Positions 27,676 through 37,716 of a stretch of 64,000 bases of DNA are shown piece after piece. Within the stretch, counting starts at the first letter, position 1. Each line of letters opens with the position of its first letter. This stretch comes from Pontibacillus litoralis JSM 072002 (GTDB lineage Bacteria > Bacillota > Bacilli > Bacillales > BH030062): positions 1 through 64,000 of the forward strand of contig NZ_AVPG01000014.1 in the NCBI RefSeq assembly GCF_000775615.1. The letters are read 5' to 3'. Position numbers and translations under genes: made by a program. The notes below the pieces were generated by a model. That model was not told the origin of the DNA. It saw only the letters and a list, made by a program, of their open reading frames with translations, and did not search any database.

Positions 27676-30600
27676 ATGATTGAGATTACGGCATCGGAAA
27701 TTCTAGAGTTAAGCGGTTGGCTAACGTACAAACGAGGAGCAAGCTATTATGAAAAAGCAGCCGTTAAAAAGCTTGAACAAGTAAATCATGCCCAAACACC
27801 TTTTATACAATTTCATGCACAGGTAGCTGGGAACCGTTCAACACCATATCATGTGCACGTACAATTCTTTAAAGGTTCTGGGAGTTATTTGTCATCCAGT
27901 TGTAGTTGTCCCGCCTTTGAAGATGGAATGTCTGAATGCAAGCATATTGTCGCTGTATTAATGGAAATAATGGAGCACTATACTTCCAATAGGTCAGTAT
28001 GGAAAAAACAACAAACCGCGATGAAAGAACGCATTCCTTCCCTCCGAGAAATACAGGAGGCTACCTCTTTCGTCGATCATCTAATTGAAAACGCAACAAC
28101 GGAAGACGACGTTATGACGCAACATAAAGAGCCATTACAGATGCAATTTGAATTAAAAGGCTTATCAGCAACATTCTCAACTCCCACCCTATCGATAAAG
28201 GCAGGGACCTCTCGATTATACGTAGTCAAAGATATAAGTACATTTATAGAAGCTTGGGAGAACGAAGATGAAGTGTATTTCACCAATCATTATACGTATG
28301 ATCCGAAGCAGCAAATTATGGCAAAGGAAGATGCTGAAGTATTAACTTATTTAGCACCACTTGTTAAAAGCTTACAATTCTTTCGAGATTATCATCATAC
28401 TCGTGAGAATAACAAAGAGCTTACCATACCCGAACATTTCATGGAAGGGCTGCTCGAACGGCTAGAATTATGTGAAGATGTACGGGTTAGTCAGCATTCT
28501 CAATCATATCCTTACTGTGTCAAACACCACACCTTTCCAGAGACATTTGCATTAGCAAAAGAAGGCAATTATTATGCGTTCATGATTAAAGACAACGGTT
28601 TTATTAGCAAACAAATTGCAGATACGTCTTATTTCCTTAAGGATAATATACTTTATAAAGTGAATCATTCTATTCGTTCTACTGTTATTCCTATTTATCG
28701 TCATTTGTCACAATCATTAAACCACACACAACTTCTCAAGCAGGAACACGTCGAGCAACTAGCGGGGACACTTTTCCCTGTATTAGAAGCGCACGATTTA
28801 TTAGAGATAGACCCTGCTATTAAGAATGACCTGAAACGAGAAGAGTGTAAACCAATAATGGAGTTAGATAAGCATGATACAGGTTTACGGGCCCTTTTGC
28901 TGTTTCAATACGGCGATGAAGTGATGAATCCTTTCCTCGAAACGGGGCGAGATTCCGAGCAAATGATTGCCCGCAATATGCAAAAGGAACGACACGTCAT
29001 GCGCTTAATTGAACAAGCGAATTTTCATTGGAATGGGGAAGTGCTTTCTTTACAAGGTAGCTATAATCTAGGTATGTTCTTTTATGAAATTCTACCTGAA
29101 TTAGAAAAGCATGCAACTGTAGTGAAGTCAGCGGAAGTGGTTGACATGTACCATGATCTCCCTCCTGACATGCCGTTCTCCTTTGATATAGATGAAAGCC
29201 ATGGTTGGTTCGACATTCGCTTTCCGACAGAAGATATTTCCGATGAGGATATTCGAGCTCTGTTTCAATCATTGAAAAGCCGAAACAATTACTATCAACT
29301 CCATAATGGTAAGATTGTAGACTTAGAAGCAGAGGCGTGGTCCAACACCCGCTCCTTAATAGAAGAGCTGCAGTTAGACGAGGAATCATTTGAGGATGGA
29401 GTTATCCACTTGCCGAAATACCGAGCATTGCAAGTAGACACTTCGCTGGGAGTTCAACAAAGTGAGGCGTTTGGACAACTCGTAGAAGCCATTAAACACC
29501 CAGAAACATCACATGAACAACTACCTAGTTCCTTGCAAGCTGACTTACGTGATTATCAACTACGCGGTTTCCAGTGGCTCCGTTCGTTATCACGACACGG
29601 CTTTGGCGGCGTGCTAGCAGATGAAATGGGATTAGGTAAAACGTTACAAGGTCTCTCGTATATATTAGCAGGACGACAAGAACGACCTGAAGCAGATCCA
29701 TTTCTCGTTGTTGCCCCTTCTTCTCTTATTTATAACTGGGAGCAAGAAGCAGCCAAGTTCACGCCTAGCCTACATGTACGAGTGATAGCAGGTGCCAAGG
29801 AAGAACGACGCGAGCAATTAGCAAACTTAGAAGGCGTAGACTTAATTATTACTTCTTATCCTATATTACGACGAGATATTGACTTATATCAGCCGTACTT
29901 TTTCCAAGGTGTGTTATTAGATGAAGCTCAATCGTTCAAAAACTACACATCTCTTACGTACAAAGCCGTTCGTTCTATACGTGCTGAAACGGCATTCGCC
30001 TTGACAGGGACACCTGTGGAAAATCGTGCAGAAGAGTTATGGACGCTATTCTCCGTTGTAATGCCAGGATTATTATACGATCGCAAAACATTTAAACAGG
30101 TGCCACAATCCATGATTAAGAAGAAAATATCACCATTTGTTTTACGTCGCACAAAACGAGAAGTATTAACTGAGCTACCAGACAAAATTCAGACAACGCG
30201 CTACACAGAATTATCGAAAGAACAGCGCCAATTGTACGTCGGCTATTTACAGGAGATCCAACAACAAACGAAAACGCAGCTAGAAACTGGTGGATTACAA
30301 CAAAACCGCATGCAAATATTAAGCAACTTAACCCGTTTACGCCAGCTTTGCTGTCATCCATCCCTATTCGTAGAAAATTACCAAGGAGAATCAGGGAAGC
30401 TCGAAGAATTACGAACATTTATACAAGAAGCACATGAAAACGGTCAACGTCTATTGATTTTCTCTCAGTTCACTTCCATGCTTCAATTAATCGCCGACAT
30501 GGTTGAAAAAGAAGGACTGTCGTATTATTACTTAGACGGCTCCACCCCTTCCCAAGAACGTCTCGCTATGTCGAATCAATTTAACGATGGCGAAAAGGAC

Positions 30601-30903
30601 CTCTTCCTGATCTCCTTAAAAGCAGGAGGAACAGGATTAAACTTAGTTGGAGCTGACACCGTGGTATTATACGACTTATGGTGGAACCCGGCTGTCGAAC
30701 AGCAAGCAGCAGACCGCGCCCACCGCATCGGCCAGAAGAGCACCGTACAAGTTGTCAAAATGATCGCCCAAGGCACGATTGAAGAGAAAATACAAGCACT
30801 GCAAGAAAAGAAACAAGACTTGTTCGACACACTCATTCAATCAGGAGAAGGAAACCTATCCGCCTTAACAGAAGAGGACATTCGAGAAATATTAAGTATA
30901 TAA
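27676..30903 (+). CDS. SWIM zinc finger plus SNF2-family helicase
   Basis: The 1075-residue protein has a SWIM motif (C76, C78, C88, H90) followed by a long linker domain. The SNF2 ATPase has Walker A DEMGLGKT at 649-656, DEAQ at 749-752, TGTPVENRAEELW, and the helicase C motif GGTGLNLVGADTV with QAADRAHRIGQ. It resembles B. subtilis YwqA and RapA-like remodellers. It is likely a DNA-dependent ATPase displacing proteins from DNA; the cellular role is not known. AAAGGAG precedes its ATG. Confidence 0.93.
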   Translation: MIEITASEILELSGWLTYKRGASYYEKAAVKKLEQVNHAQTPFIQFHAQVAGNRSTPYHVHVQFFKGSGSYLSSSCSCPAFEDGMSECKHIVAVLMEIMEHYTSNRSVWKKQQTAMKERIPSLREIQEATSFVDHLIENATTEDDVMTQHKEPLQMQFELKGLSATFSTPTLSIKAGTSRLYVVKDISTFIEAWENEDEVYFTNHYTYDPKQQIMAKEDAEVLTYLAPLVKSLQFFRDYHHTRENNKELTIPEHFMEGLLERLELCEDVRVSQHSQSYPYCVKHHTFPETFALAKEGNYYAFMIKDNGFISKQIADTSYFLKDNILYKVNHSIRSTVIPIYRHLSQSLNHTQLLKQEHVEQLAGTLFPVLEAHDLLEIDPAIKNDLKREECKPIMELDKHDTGLRALLLFQYGDEVMNPFLETGRDSEQMIARNMQKERHVMRLIEQANFHWNGEVLSLQGSYNLGMFFYEILPELEKHATVVKSAEVVDMYHDLPPDMPFSFDIDESHGWFDIRFPTEDISDEDIRALFQSLKSRNNYYQLHNGKIVDLEAEAWSNTRSLIEELQLDEESFEDGVIHLPKYRALQVDTSLGVQQSEAFGQLVEAIKHPETSHEQLPSSLQADLRDYQLRGFQWLRSLSRHGFGGVLADEMGLGKTLQGLSYILAGRQERPEADPFLVVAPSSLIYNWEQEAAKFTPSLHVRVIAGAKEERREQLANLEGVDLIITSYPILRRDIDLYQPYFFQGVLLDEAQSFKNYTSLTYKAVRSIRAETAFALTGTPVENRAEELWTLFSVVMPGLLYDRKTFKQVPQSMIKKKISPFVLRRTKREVLTELPDKIQTTRYTELSKEQRQLYVGYLQEIQQQTKTQLETGGLQQNRMQILSNLTRLRQLCCHPSLFVENYQGESGKLEELRTFIQEAHENGQRLLIFSQFTSMLQLIADMVEKEGLSYYYLDGSTPSQERLAMSNQFNDGEKDLFLISLKAGGTGLNLVGADTVVLYDLWWNPAVEQQAADRAHRIGQKSTVQVVKMIAQGTIEEKIQALQEKKQDLFDTLIQSGEGNLSALTEEDIREILSI

Positions 30904-30906
30904 AAG

Positions 30907-30940
30907 AAATCCACTTGGTTTTATGTCAAGTGGATTTTTT
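30907..30940 (+). terminator. Terminator after the SNF2 gene
   Basis: Arms AAATCCACTTG and CAAGTGGATTT followed by T residues. Confidence 0.88.
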
Positions 30941-31025
30941 ATTTAGAAAAATAAGATAATAAGTTTTGATTATTCCGAATACATTGTATAATTTCCTACT
31001 ATACCATGAGAAGGGAGAAAAAACT

Positions 31026-31970
31026 TTGAAAGCATTAGAGAAAATCAGCCAGTTTATGGGGAATACGTTTGCCATTTGGGTTATTGCCTTTGCAATTATC
31101 GCTTATTTGTTCCCGATTGGATTTACATGGATTGTTCCCTATATCGTGCCACTGCTCGGATTCATTATGTTTGGCATGGGACTATCATTAGCTAAAGAAG
31201 ATTTTCAAGAAGTGGCTCGCCGCCCAAAAGATATCGCAGTTGGCGTTGGTGCCCAATTTCTCATTATGCCCCTTGTAGCATTTGGCTTAGCAACTTTACT
31301 ACCGCTATCCGATGAAGTAGCTGCGGGAGTCGTACTCGTTGGATGCTGCCCTGGCGGAACATCCTCCAACGTTATGACGTATTTATCTAAAGGCGACACC
31401 GCGCTCTCTGTCGCCATTACAGCCGTCTCCACTTTACTAGCGCCTATTGTCACACCAATTCTCGTCTTCATATTAGCGAGCCAATGGATGCCTGTTTCCG
31501 CAAGCAGTTTATTTTTATCCATTGTAAAAATCGTTCTTATCCCTATCGTGCTAGGATTTTTGTTGAAATCATGGCTTGGATCCAAAGTGGAAGCAGGGGT
31601 AAAGGCATTACCACTCGTATCCGTCATCTCTATCGTTGCCATTGTCACTGCAGTCGTAAGTATTAATCAAGAACAAATAGCAAAAACAGGCGCTCTTATT
31701 TTTGCCATTGTTATGATACATAACATATTAGGCTATGCAATTGGTTACGGATTCGGCAAGTTGTTCGGCATGGACACTACCAAACGGCGAGCAGTTTCCA
31801 TTGAAGTTGGCATGCAAAATTCCGGGCTCGGATCCACATTGGCGATCGCACATTTGAGTCCGTTAGCTGCCGTACCTAGTGCAATCTTCAGCGTATGGCA
31901 CAACATTTCAGGACCTATCATTGCAAGTATGTTTCGAAAACAGAAAAAAACCAATCATGCTTCCTCATAA
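31026..31970 (+). CDS. BASS-family sodium-dependent transporter (YocS-like)
   Basis: There are about nine or ten hydrophobic segments. The conserved family motifs VGCCPGGTSSNVMTYLSKGD and EVGMQNSGLGSTLA match the bile acid:sodium symporter superfamily. In bacteria the substrates are often unknown organic anions. The TTG at 31026 is chosen because AAGGGAG lies 8 nt upstream; an earlier in-frame ATG at 30966 overlaps the preceding intergenic region and lacks a ribosome site. Length is 314 residues. Confidence 0.88.
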   Translation: MKALEKISQFMGNTFAIWVIAFAIIAYLFPIGFTWIVPYIVPLLGFIMFGMGLSLAKEDFQEVARRPKDIAVGVGAQFLIMPLVAFGLATLLPLSDEVAAGVVLVGCCPGGTSSNVMTYLSKGDTALSVAITAVSTLLAPIVTPILVFILASQWMPVSASSLFLSIVKIVLIPIVLGFLLKSWLGSKVEAGVKALPLVSVISIVAIVTAVVSINQEQIAKTGALIFAIVMIHNILGYAIGYGFGKLFGMDTTKRRAVSIEVGMQNSGLGSTLAIAHLSPLAAVPSAIFSVWHNISGPIIASMFRKQKKTNHASS

Positions 31971-32001
31971 AACGACGAGCACATTTCGTCGTTTTATTTT
32001 T
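31969..32001 (+). terminator. Terminator after the BASS transporter
   Basis: Arms AAAACGACG and CGTCGTTTT followed by ATTTTTT. It also lies just past the end of the convergent DUF2252 gene. Confidence 0.85.
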
Positions 32002-33322
32002 TCTTATTGTATTGTTCGTGCCATTGCTGAAATAGACGATAATCCTCTTCTACATGTCTTTGATAAAAGGTCGACCAAACTTGCAGCTCCTTGACAAAAC
32101 CGTCCTTATCGTCACCTATCGCTTTTAAGATTTCTTCTTCACTATGGTATTCCAGAAGTCCATTATCTATATCTTCATCTGCTCGAGCATGAATTTTGGC
32201 TGTGATTTTGCCCATAATTTTCACCGTTTTATCCATATCATCATAATCTTGCAAATGACTCTCCTTTAAATCCTTATCATAAGCCGAGCGCTCTCTCACA
32301 TAGAAGTCTCGCCCATTCATCGTGAAATACCCTAAATAAGGATCTGCCATATGGTGCATCGCCTTTTGCGTATCCATTACACGCTCCCCTTGATGCTGGT
32401 GCAACGTTTCTTCATAAGGAAAAAAATAAGCAGGGATAGGGGTCCGTGCTTCCTTCGCTTCTAAAATAATATCATCAAAGTGAGCATCGTCATGCGTCCC
32501 TTCAATTAAAATGTAAAAACGCTTTAAGCCGGTAGAACCAATACCTGTGCCTATCTTCTTCACAATATCTTTAATTTCATAATGCTCTTCGTCGTGAAAA
32601 TGCTTAGCAGGTATACTTTCTAAATACTGTCCCCAAGCTCGTTTGATTGCTTTAAACTCATTGTTAGAAACAGAGGAAAGCTTGATCTTCTCCCGATTAA
32701 ACACTCGCTCCCCTTCATCATTAATCATCGTTTGCTTTTCTAATTCATGCGTAGCCTTGCGCTCTTCTAACTTTTTCAGCGCCTTCTTAATCGCACTTTT
32801 TGTATGTTCAACCGTAAAACGAGTCGTCACGGGATTTTCCTTACGCTCAGCGAACTTCTTAAGCTGCTTACAATACGCCTTCGCATATCTCGCTACAAAA
32901 TCATCCTGATTCGATTCACTAAACCCGAGTTGATTTGCAAACAAGCGAATACTTACGACCATACGAAGCACATCATACAAATAAGAACCAAGATATCCCT
33001 CATCAAAATCATCTACATCAAACACAATTTCCCCTTGCTCATTCTGAAACGCGCTGAAATTGTTAAAATGCAAATCACCCATAATCCAGGTTGGTTTATC
33101 ATTGGGAGTATGATAAGAAAAAGGAATATTCGATACATCATAATAAAATAAATACGCACTACCACGGAAAAAGCTAAACGCATCCGCCACCATCTTCTCA
33201 TACTTCAAACGCCTCGCCGACTGACTTAACTCCATAATTTCCCCATCAAACTGCTCTAAAATGGTCTTTAACCGTTGCTCTCGTAACAAACTTTTCGTAT
33301 GCATAATCCGGCTCTTGCTCAT
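31994..33322 (-). CDS. DUF2252 family protein
   Basis: The 442-residue soluble protein contains AFSFFRGSAYLFYYD, WIMGDLHFNNFSAF, VFDVDDFDEGYLGSYLYDVLRM and the downstream kinase-like blocks typical of DUF2252. The WxxGDxHxxN and DxxDFD segments resemble phosphotransferase (APH/HipA-like) catalytic loops, so a kinase-like fold is likely, but no substrate is known. It is a single gene, convergent with the BASS transporter. Confidence 0.85.
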   Translation of the reverse strand: MSKSRIMHTKSLLREQRLKTILEQFDGEIMELSQSARRLKYEKMVADAFSFFRGSAYLFYYDVSNIPFSYHTPNDKPTWIMGDLHFNNFSAFQNEQGEIVFDVDDFDEGYLGSYLYDVLRMVVSIRLFANQLGFSESNQDDFVARYAKAYCKQLKKFAERKENPVTTRFTVEHTKSAIKKALKKLEERKATHELEKQTMINDEGERVFNREKIKLSSVSNNEFKAIKRAWGQYLESIPAKHFHDEEHYEIKDIVKKIGTGIGSTGLKRFYILIEGTHDDAHFDDIILEAKEARTPIPAYFFPYEETLHQHQGERVMDTQKAMHHMADPYLGYFTMNGRDFYVRERSAYDKDLKESHLQDYDDMDKTVKIMGKITAKIHARADEDIDNGLLEYHSEEEILKAIGDDKDGFVKELQVWSTFYQRHVEEDYRLFQQWHEQYNKKK

Positions 33323-33646
33323 TTAAATCACCCTCCTCTCTTTATTTTGAAGGGACGGACAAGCATAGTAAAGAGAAATGAAACGAAGTAGAGCGATTTT
33401 TGTCGAAAGGAATCTACATTCGTTTCACCTCTGTGACCAGTTCGGCGTTTATGTATGTTTAGTTTCACATGGTAATGAGGTAAGCGTTTCTGCAATGCTT
33501 CTTCTTTCCATCAATCAAGCGGAACCCCCTCCGTTATTTACATAAATAGGAATATCCTCCTTCTAAACTATCTTATCCATTTGGCTATCTTACAGAAATA
33601 TAGTAAACTGTACATTGCTGAATTAGATTCGAGAAGGGTTGATAGT
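33323..33646. other. Intergenic region with a short repeat fragment
   Basis: These 324 bp between divergent genes hold no supported ORF. Near 33511-33525 the sequence CAATCAAGCGG repeats the 3' end of the repeat at 24480-24612, so a truncated copy may be present. The ribosome site AAGGG before the SEC-C gene lies at the right end. Confidence 0.35.
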
Positions 33647-34672
33647 ATGGTAGAACCAGGTAGAAATGAACCGTGTCCTTGTGGCAGCGGGAAAAAATAT
33701 AAGAAATGTTGCAAAAATGTAAAAGTTACTTCTTTTCCTAAGGAGCTTGTAGATGAGGAGCTACATTATTTACTAAATCAATTAAACGAGTTCACACATA
33801 GACATTATGGATTCCATATTCCGAGAGTTCCAGTGAAAACAGATCAGAAGTTATACAATCTAATGTCTGTACTGCATACTTCCTTGTTCAGTCCATTACA
33901 AGATGGTACACGCATAGTCGATACTTTCATTAAGCAACGGATTAATGACGTGAAACGACCGGCTACGAAAGAGTCGTTCCAACAGTGGACAGATGTACAA
34001 ATTGGTATTTTTCACGTTGAAGAAAAAATGGATTCCGTTACGCTGAAGATGAAGAACTTATTCACGGATGCTACGACGACTATTTATATGGAAAACAGCC
34101 AAGATACTCCTTATTTTGTCGGGATTGTTGGAGCGTGGGGACAGCATCATCGTTTCTTACCATTCTCTTTTCCTATGACTGAAAGTACGTTTAAACGATA
34201 TAAGGATCCATTGGACCAAGAATATGCCGTAAATTCAAATGGTCGTTCTCTACATCAATATTTCCAAGACACCTTCTTGCATCAGTTATTGCGTATTGCT
34301 GATATCATGAAGCATCCAATCAAAGAGGATTTCATGGATAAGTGGGAAGGAAAGCCTGAGCAGCATGAGGTAATGGAGCTGTTTGAGCAACAAGTGGATA
34401 TGGAAATCTTTTCACAAGAAGAGGTCGATCATATTAAGCAATTCTGGATGGTGTATTGTGATAATCAACAACCGAATATTCGTAAACCAGAAGTATTTGC
34501 GGCAACGTTAGAGTACTTCTTTGGAACCGATCCCTTATTCGGAGAACCTCGTAACGTCACACAAAAAGGACTAGGAGCGAAATACGGAGTCAGTGCAAAC
34601 ACGATTTCGAAACGTTCTAGTAATATGTCCACTATTTTTCATGACATGTTCCAAAAAGGGAGAGCACAGTAA
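33647..34672 (+). CDS. SEC-C motif protein with C-terminal HTH (short paralog)
   Basis: The N-terminus EPCPCGSGKKYKKCC is a SEC-C zinc motif. The rest is a roughly 320-residue domain with blocks TRIVDTFIKQRINDVKRPATKES and WTDVQIGIFHVEE, ending in a helix-turn-helix-like KYGVSANTISKRSS. The same blocks appear in the larger protein at 56341, so the two are paralogs. The function is unknown. The ATG at 33647 has AAGGG 8 nt upstream and begins just before the zinc motif. Confidence 0.8.
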   Translation: MVEPGRNEPCPCGSGKKYKKCCKNVKVTSFPKELVDEELHYLLNQLNEFTHRHYGFHIPRVPVKTDQKLYNLMSVLHTSLFSPLQDGTRIVDTFIKQRINDVKRPATKESFQQWTDVQIGIFHVEEKMDSVTLKMKNLFTDATTTIYMENSQDTPYFVGIVGAWGQHHRFLPFSFPMTESTFKRYKDPLDQEYAVNSNGRSLHQYFQDTFLHQLLRIADIMKHPIKEDFMDKWEGKPEQHEVMELFEQQVDMEIFSQEEVDHIKQFWMVYCDNQQPNIRKPEVFAATLEYFFGTDPLFGEPRNVTQKGLGAKYGVSANTISKRSSNMSTIFHDMFQKGRAQ

Positions 34673-34676
34673 CCAG

Positions 34677-34715
34677 AAAGTAGCACCGACTGTTTAGTAG
34701 TTGGTGCTACTTTTG
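34677..34715 (+). terminator. Terminator after the short SEC-C gene
   Basis: Arms AAAGTAGCACC and GGTGCTACTTT, with a T4 tract included in the right arm end. Confidence 0.8.
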
Positions 34716-34733
34716 TATATTACGCTCGTCTTC

Positions 34734-34967
34734 CTATTCTTTTAATAAATTATAGACAATCCCTAGTAATCCTAGCAAACTTATTCCCGCCGTGATCACT
34801 CCACCTGTGTAGGCAACCCATCCGGACATGAAAATGAGAAATACGATTCCGATCAGGCTCACAATTAGCGCCACCCAATAAAATAGTTTCATCAAAATGG
34901 ACGACTGACAATATTTCGTCAATGCCAGTGTACATATAAAAAAGATGATATTTAACAACATAACCAT
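34734..34967 (-). CDS. Small membrane protein with three hydrophobic segments
   Basis: From the ATG at 34967 (AGGGGTG about 7 nt upstream) the 77-residue product is almost entirely hydrophobic: about residues 1-17, 25-47 and 50-72. I do not recognise the family. An upstream in-frame start at 35000 lacks a ribosome site. It is a single gene between two plus-strand genes. Confidence 0.6.
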   Translation of the reverse strand: MVMLLNIIFFICTLALTKYCQSSILMKLFYWVALIVSLIGIVFLIFMSGWVAYTGGVITAGISLLGLLGIVYNLLKE

Positions 34968-35057
34968 ACCATTCACCCCTATATTTACATACATTACCAC
35001 ATAAACGTGTAGGCCATTTAAATGTACTGTAAAAGTTTCTTTATTTTTAAAATGGAT

Positions 35058-35083
35058 TAAGAATGTAGCAATAAATCCGATAT
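35058..35083 (+). promoter_or_regulatory. Sigma-D-like promoter of the chemoreceptor gene
   Basis: TAAG, 14 nt, then TCCGATAT about 95 bp upstream of the chemoreceptor start. The -35 matches 3/4 and the -10 7/8 of the sigma-D consensus. Confidence 0.65.
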
Positions 35084-35179
35084 TAGTGATAAAGGATTGC
35101 TACGCATATTGTACCGAAAGATGGCGGAAATGAACATACATATGTAGCAGTAATTTCAAGTAGGGAGGATCCTGTTACA

Positions 35180-37177
35180 GTGAAGATAAAAGCTTTTTTG
35201 AATAAATCATTGCAAAGACAAATTTTAATACCTTTTTTAACCCTTATTATCGTCAGCGGCCTAGCTATGGGTGCTGTTAGTTTTACCTTTAGCGTTTCTC
35301 GAACAACAGATGAGCTTTCGCAAAGTGTAAATCAACAAATAATTGGATTAGACGGCTCACTTGATGACTTTTACCAAATTCAAGAAAATATACTAAGAAG
35401 TTTCGCTGATAATCCAAAGATACAAAACTATAACGATTTTAAAATGGATACTCTTCAGCTATTTTCTAATACGGAACGAATGAGTGAAGCAATTACTTCT
35501 GTATATTTCGCAGCGGAAAAGAATGGCGAAATGATTCACTCTTCAAACGTATCATTGCCTAAAGGTTACAAACCGCAAGAAAGACCTTGGTATACAGAGG
35601 CAATCGAGAATGAAGGGAAAGTTATTTGGACAGACCCATTTATCGACCAGGCTACAGATCAACTCATCATTAGCACCGCTACAACCGTCAAGAAGGGGAA
35701 TGATGTGCAAGGAGTTGTATCATTAAATATTACGCTAGATTCCTTCATTCAATTAATTGATGATGTCCAAATAGGTGAGGATGGGTATGCAGCATTACTT
35801 GACTCAAAGGGAATGGTACTTGCTCATCCGAATGAGGAATACGTCAATACCGATTATTCCGGTTCAAGCGCATATAAGCAAATTCAAGCCAATGAAAGTC
35901 GTAATGATATTATTCATTACACCGACCAAGGCGATGAGAAAATTATGTCCTATGTCACGAATGATCGAACGAATATTATTTTAGTAGGTACGCTTTACAA
36001 ATCAGAGTTGATTCAGCAAGCCACGCCGATTCTGATTCCCATTGCGATTAGCTTAGTTATTGTCATTGTTTTGTCCATCATCGTTTCCATTATGACGACA
36101 CGTCGATTGACGAAACCTATCCATCAATTGCAAGCCAACATGGAAGAAGTGAATCAAGGAGATCTCCGCGTCTCCTTGGTTCAAGACGGACAAAATGAAA
36201 TCGCACAATTATCTAGCCGTGTTCAAGATATGAAAGAAGGCTTGCGATCCATTATTGAAGATGTCACAAAAACGTCTCACATTTTATCTAGTCAAGGTGA
36301 GGAACTTTCCCTTTCCGCACAAGAGGTGAAAAGTGGAAGTGAACAAATCGCCTCGACAATGCAAGAGCTATCCTCAGGAGCAGAAACACAGGCACACAGT
36401 TCAAGCCATTTGACCGAGCTAATGGACGAATTCGGCAAACATATCCGCTCTGCCGATGAAAAAGGATCTCATATTTCAAGTTCATCCAAAGAAGTGCTTG
36501 CGATGACTAAAGAAGGTAGCATATTAATGAACCAATCCGTTGATCAAATGATGACTATTGACTTGATTGTGAAAGAAGCAGTAGATAAAGTAAAAGGCTT
36601 AGACCAGCACTCCCGAAAAATTAATAAACTCGTGGATGTCATCAGCGATATAGCCGAACAAACCAACCTTCTTTCATTGAACGCAGCCATTGAAGCAGCA
36701 AGAGCAGGGGAGCACGGTAAAGGATTCGCAGTTGTTGCCGATGAAGTCCGCAAACTAGCTGAGCAAGTATCTGCCTCTGTTGGAGATATTACAAGCATTG
36801 TGCAGAACATCCAAAATGAATCGAATTTAGTAGCCAGCTCCCTAGAGATCGGATACGAAGAAGTGGACAACGGCTCCAAACAAATTAAGAAAACAGGGGA
36901 AACATTTCAAGTCATCGAGCAATCCATTTCAGATATGGTTGAAAATATCCAACACATTTCAACCAACTTAAAAGAAATAACAGAAAACAGCCAACAAATG
37001 AATGAATCCATTGAAGAAATTGCTTCCGTAGCAGAAGAGTCCGCGGCCGGAGTAGAACAAACCGCCGCATCGGCTCAACAATCAAGCAGCTCGATGGAGG
37101 AAATCTCATCAAGTATTCACAACTTAGCAAACATAGCCCAAAAACTAACCGAACAAGTAGAAAAATACCGAGTATAA
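35180..37177 (+). CDS. Methyl-accepting chemotaxis protein with Cache sensor
   Basis: This 665-residue chemoreceptor has a first membrane segment near residues 15-35 and an extracellular double-Cache domain (about 40-275, including [20 protein letters not shown] and the second-module [19 protein letters not shown]). A second membrane segment lies near 280-305, followed by HAMP and a signalling domain with [28 protein letters not shown]. Cache sensors of this type often bind amino acids or other small ligands; the ligand cannot be read from sequence. The start is GTG with GGGAGG upstream. Confidence 0.95.
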   Translation: MKIKAFLNKSLQRQILIPFLTLIIVSGLAMGAVSFTFSVSRTTDELSQSVNQQIIGLDGSLDDFYQIQENILRSFADNPKIQNYNDFKMDTLQLFSNTERMSEAITSVYFAAEKNGEMIHSSNVSLPKGYKPQERPWYTEAIENEGKVIWTDPFIDQATDQLIISTATTVKKGNDVQGVVSLNITLDSFIQLIDDVQIGEDGYAALLDSKGMVLAHPNEEYVNTDYSGSSAYKQIQANESRNDIIHYTDQGDEKIMSYVTNDRTNIILVGTLYKSELIQQATPILIPIAISLVIVIVLSIIVSIMTTRRLTKPIHQLQANMEEVNQGDLRVSLVQDGQNEIAQLSSRVQDMKEGLRSIIEDVTKTSHILSSQGEELSLSAQEVKSGSEQIASTMQELSSGAETQAHSSSHLTELMDEFGKHIRSADEKGSHISSSSKEVLAMTKEGSILMNQSVDQMMTIDLIVKEAVDKVKGLDQHSRKINKLVDVISDIAEQTNLLSLNAAIEAARAGEHGKGFAVVADEVRKLAEQVSASVGDITSIVQNIQNESNLVASSLEIGYEEVDNGSKQIKKTGETFQVIEQSISDMVENIQHISTNLKEITENSQQMNESIEEIASVAEESAAGVEQTAASAQQSSSSMEEISSSIHNLANIAQKLTEQVEKYRV

Positions 37178-37185
37178 TCCATCAC

Positions 37186-37212
37186 AAAGCCCCAGATACG
37201 TCTGGGGCTTTA
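37186..37212. terminator. Terminator between the chemoreceptor and a small minus-strand ORF
   Basis: Perfect arms AAAGCCCCAGA and TCTGGGGCTTT with a 5-nt loop lie 9 bp after the chemoreceptor stop. It can serve both strands. Confidence 0.82.
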
Positions 37213-37213
37213 T

Positions 37214-37342
37214 TCATTCTATTAGCCGCAAATGCTCCTTCAATCGCTCAATCACCTCTAGCGCCGAAGCAGATTCCCCCCGTTCCACCTCTCCTATAAT
37301 ATACTCTAGTATATCCCGAATATCATGCTCCTCCACGTCCAT
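37214..37342 (-). CDS. 42-residue acidic helical miniprotein
   Basis: The ORF starts MDVEEHDIRDILEYII and has an even distribution of Glu and Leu typical of a small helical hairpin. A GGGGGAGGGG tract precedes the ATG, although it nearly touches it; a GTG two codons later has better spacing. It aligns without gaps over most of its length with the 48-residue ORF at 58358, sharing a VEE start, an II pair, and A-x-(D/E)-V-(V/I)-E near the end. It ends at the shared terminator. The function is unknown. Confidence 0.5.
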   Translation of the reverse strand: MDVEEHDIRDILEYIIGEVERGESASALEVIERLKEHLRLIE

Positions 37343-37401
37343 CCCCTCCCCCTCATACTATGTATATTCCCCCATTAAGATAAGCGTGCACTTGGTCAGA
37401 T

Positions 37402-37655
37402 GGCGATCATGAAACGTGAAAAAGGCGATCCTCTCTGACCAATAGGCGATCGCGAAACGGGAAAAAGCGATCGCGAAACGGGAAAAAGCGATCCTCTCTG
37501 ACCAATAGGCGATCGCGAAACCGGAAAAGGCGATCCGCTCTGAACAATAGGCGATCGCGAAACCGGAAAAGGCGATCCTCTCTGGCCAATAGGCGATCGC
37601 GAAACCGGAAAAGGCGATCCGCTCTGGCCAATAGGCGATCGCGAAACACTCCTAG
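37402..37655 (+). repeat. Tandem array 1: twelve 21-bp units with core RGCGATC
   Basis: Twelve consecutive units start at 37402, 37424, 37445, 37466, 37487, 37508, 37529, 37550, 37571, 37592, 37613 and 37634. All but the first are exactly 21 bp apart. Every unit begins (A/G)GCGATC, so every unit has a GATC site. Two spacer types mostly alternate: CGAAACCGGAAAA and CTCTCTGACCAATA with small variations. Six units contain the palindrome GCGATCGC. The array sits between the small ORF at 37214 and the terminator of the sigma gene. Frames reading through it are not credible genes. Confidence 0.92.
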
Positions 37656-37670
37656 CCCCATCCGCTTGTA

Positions 37671-37716
37671 AAAAAGCTGCCGCATCGGCCTAATATATTA
37701 GGCGTTGGCGACAGCT
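37671..37716 (-). terminator. Terminator overlapping the sigma factor 3' end
   Basis: A long interrupted stem: outer arms AAGCTG and CAGCTT, inner arms CCTAATA and TATTAGG, then T6 on the minus strand. It includes the last codons of the sigma gene. Confidence 0.8.

Noticed and set aside
37407-37685. A 92-codon minus-strand frame rich in Arg, Asp and Phe
   Set aside because: It is a translation of array 1; the composition follows the 21-bp unit and no ribosome site precedes it.
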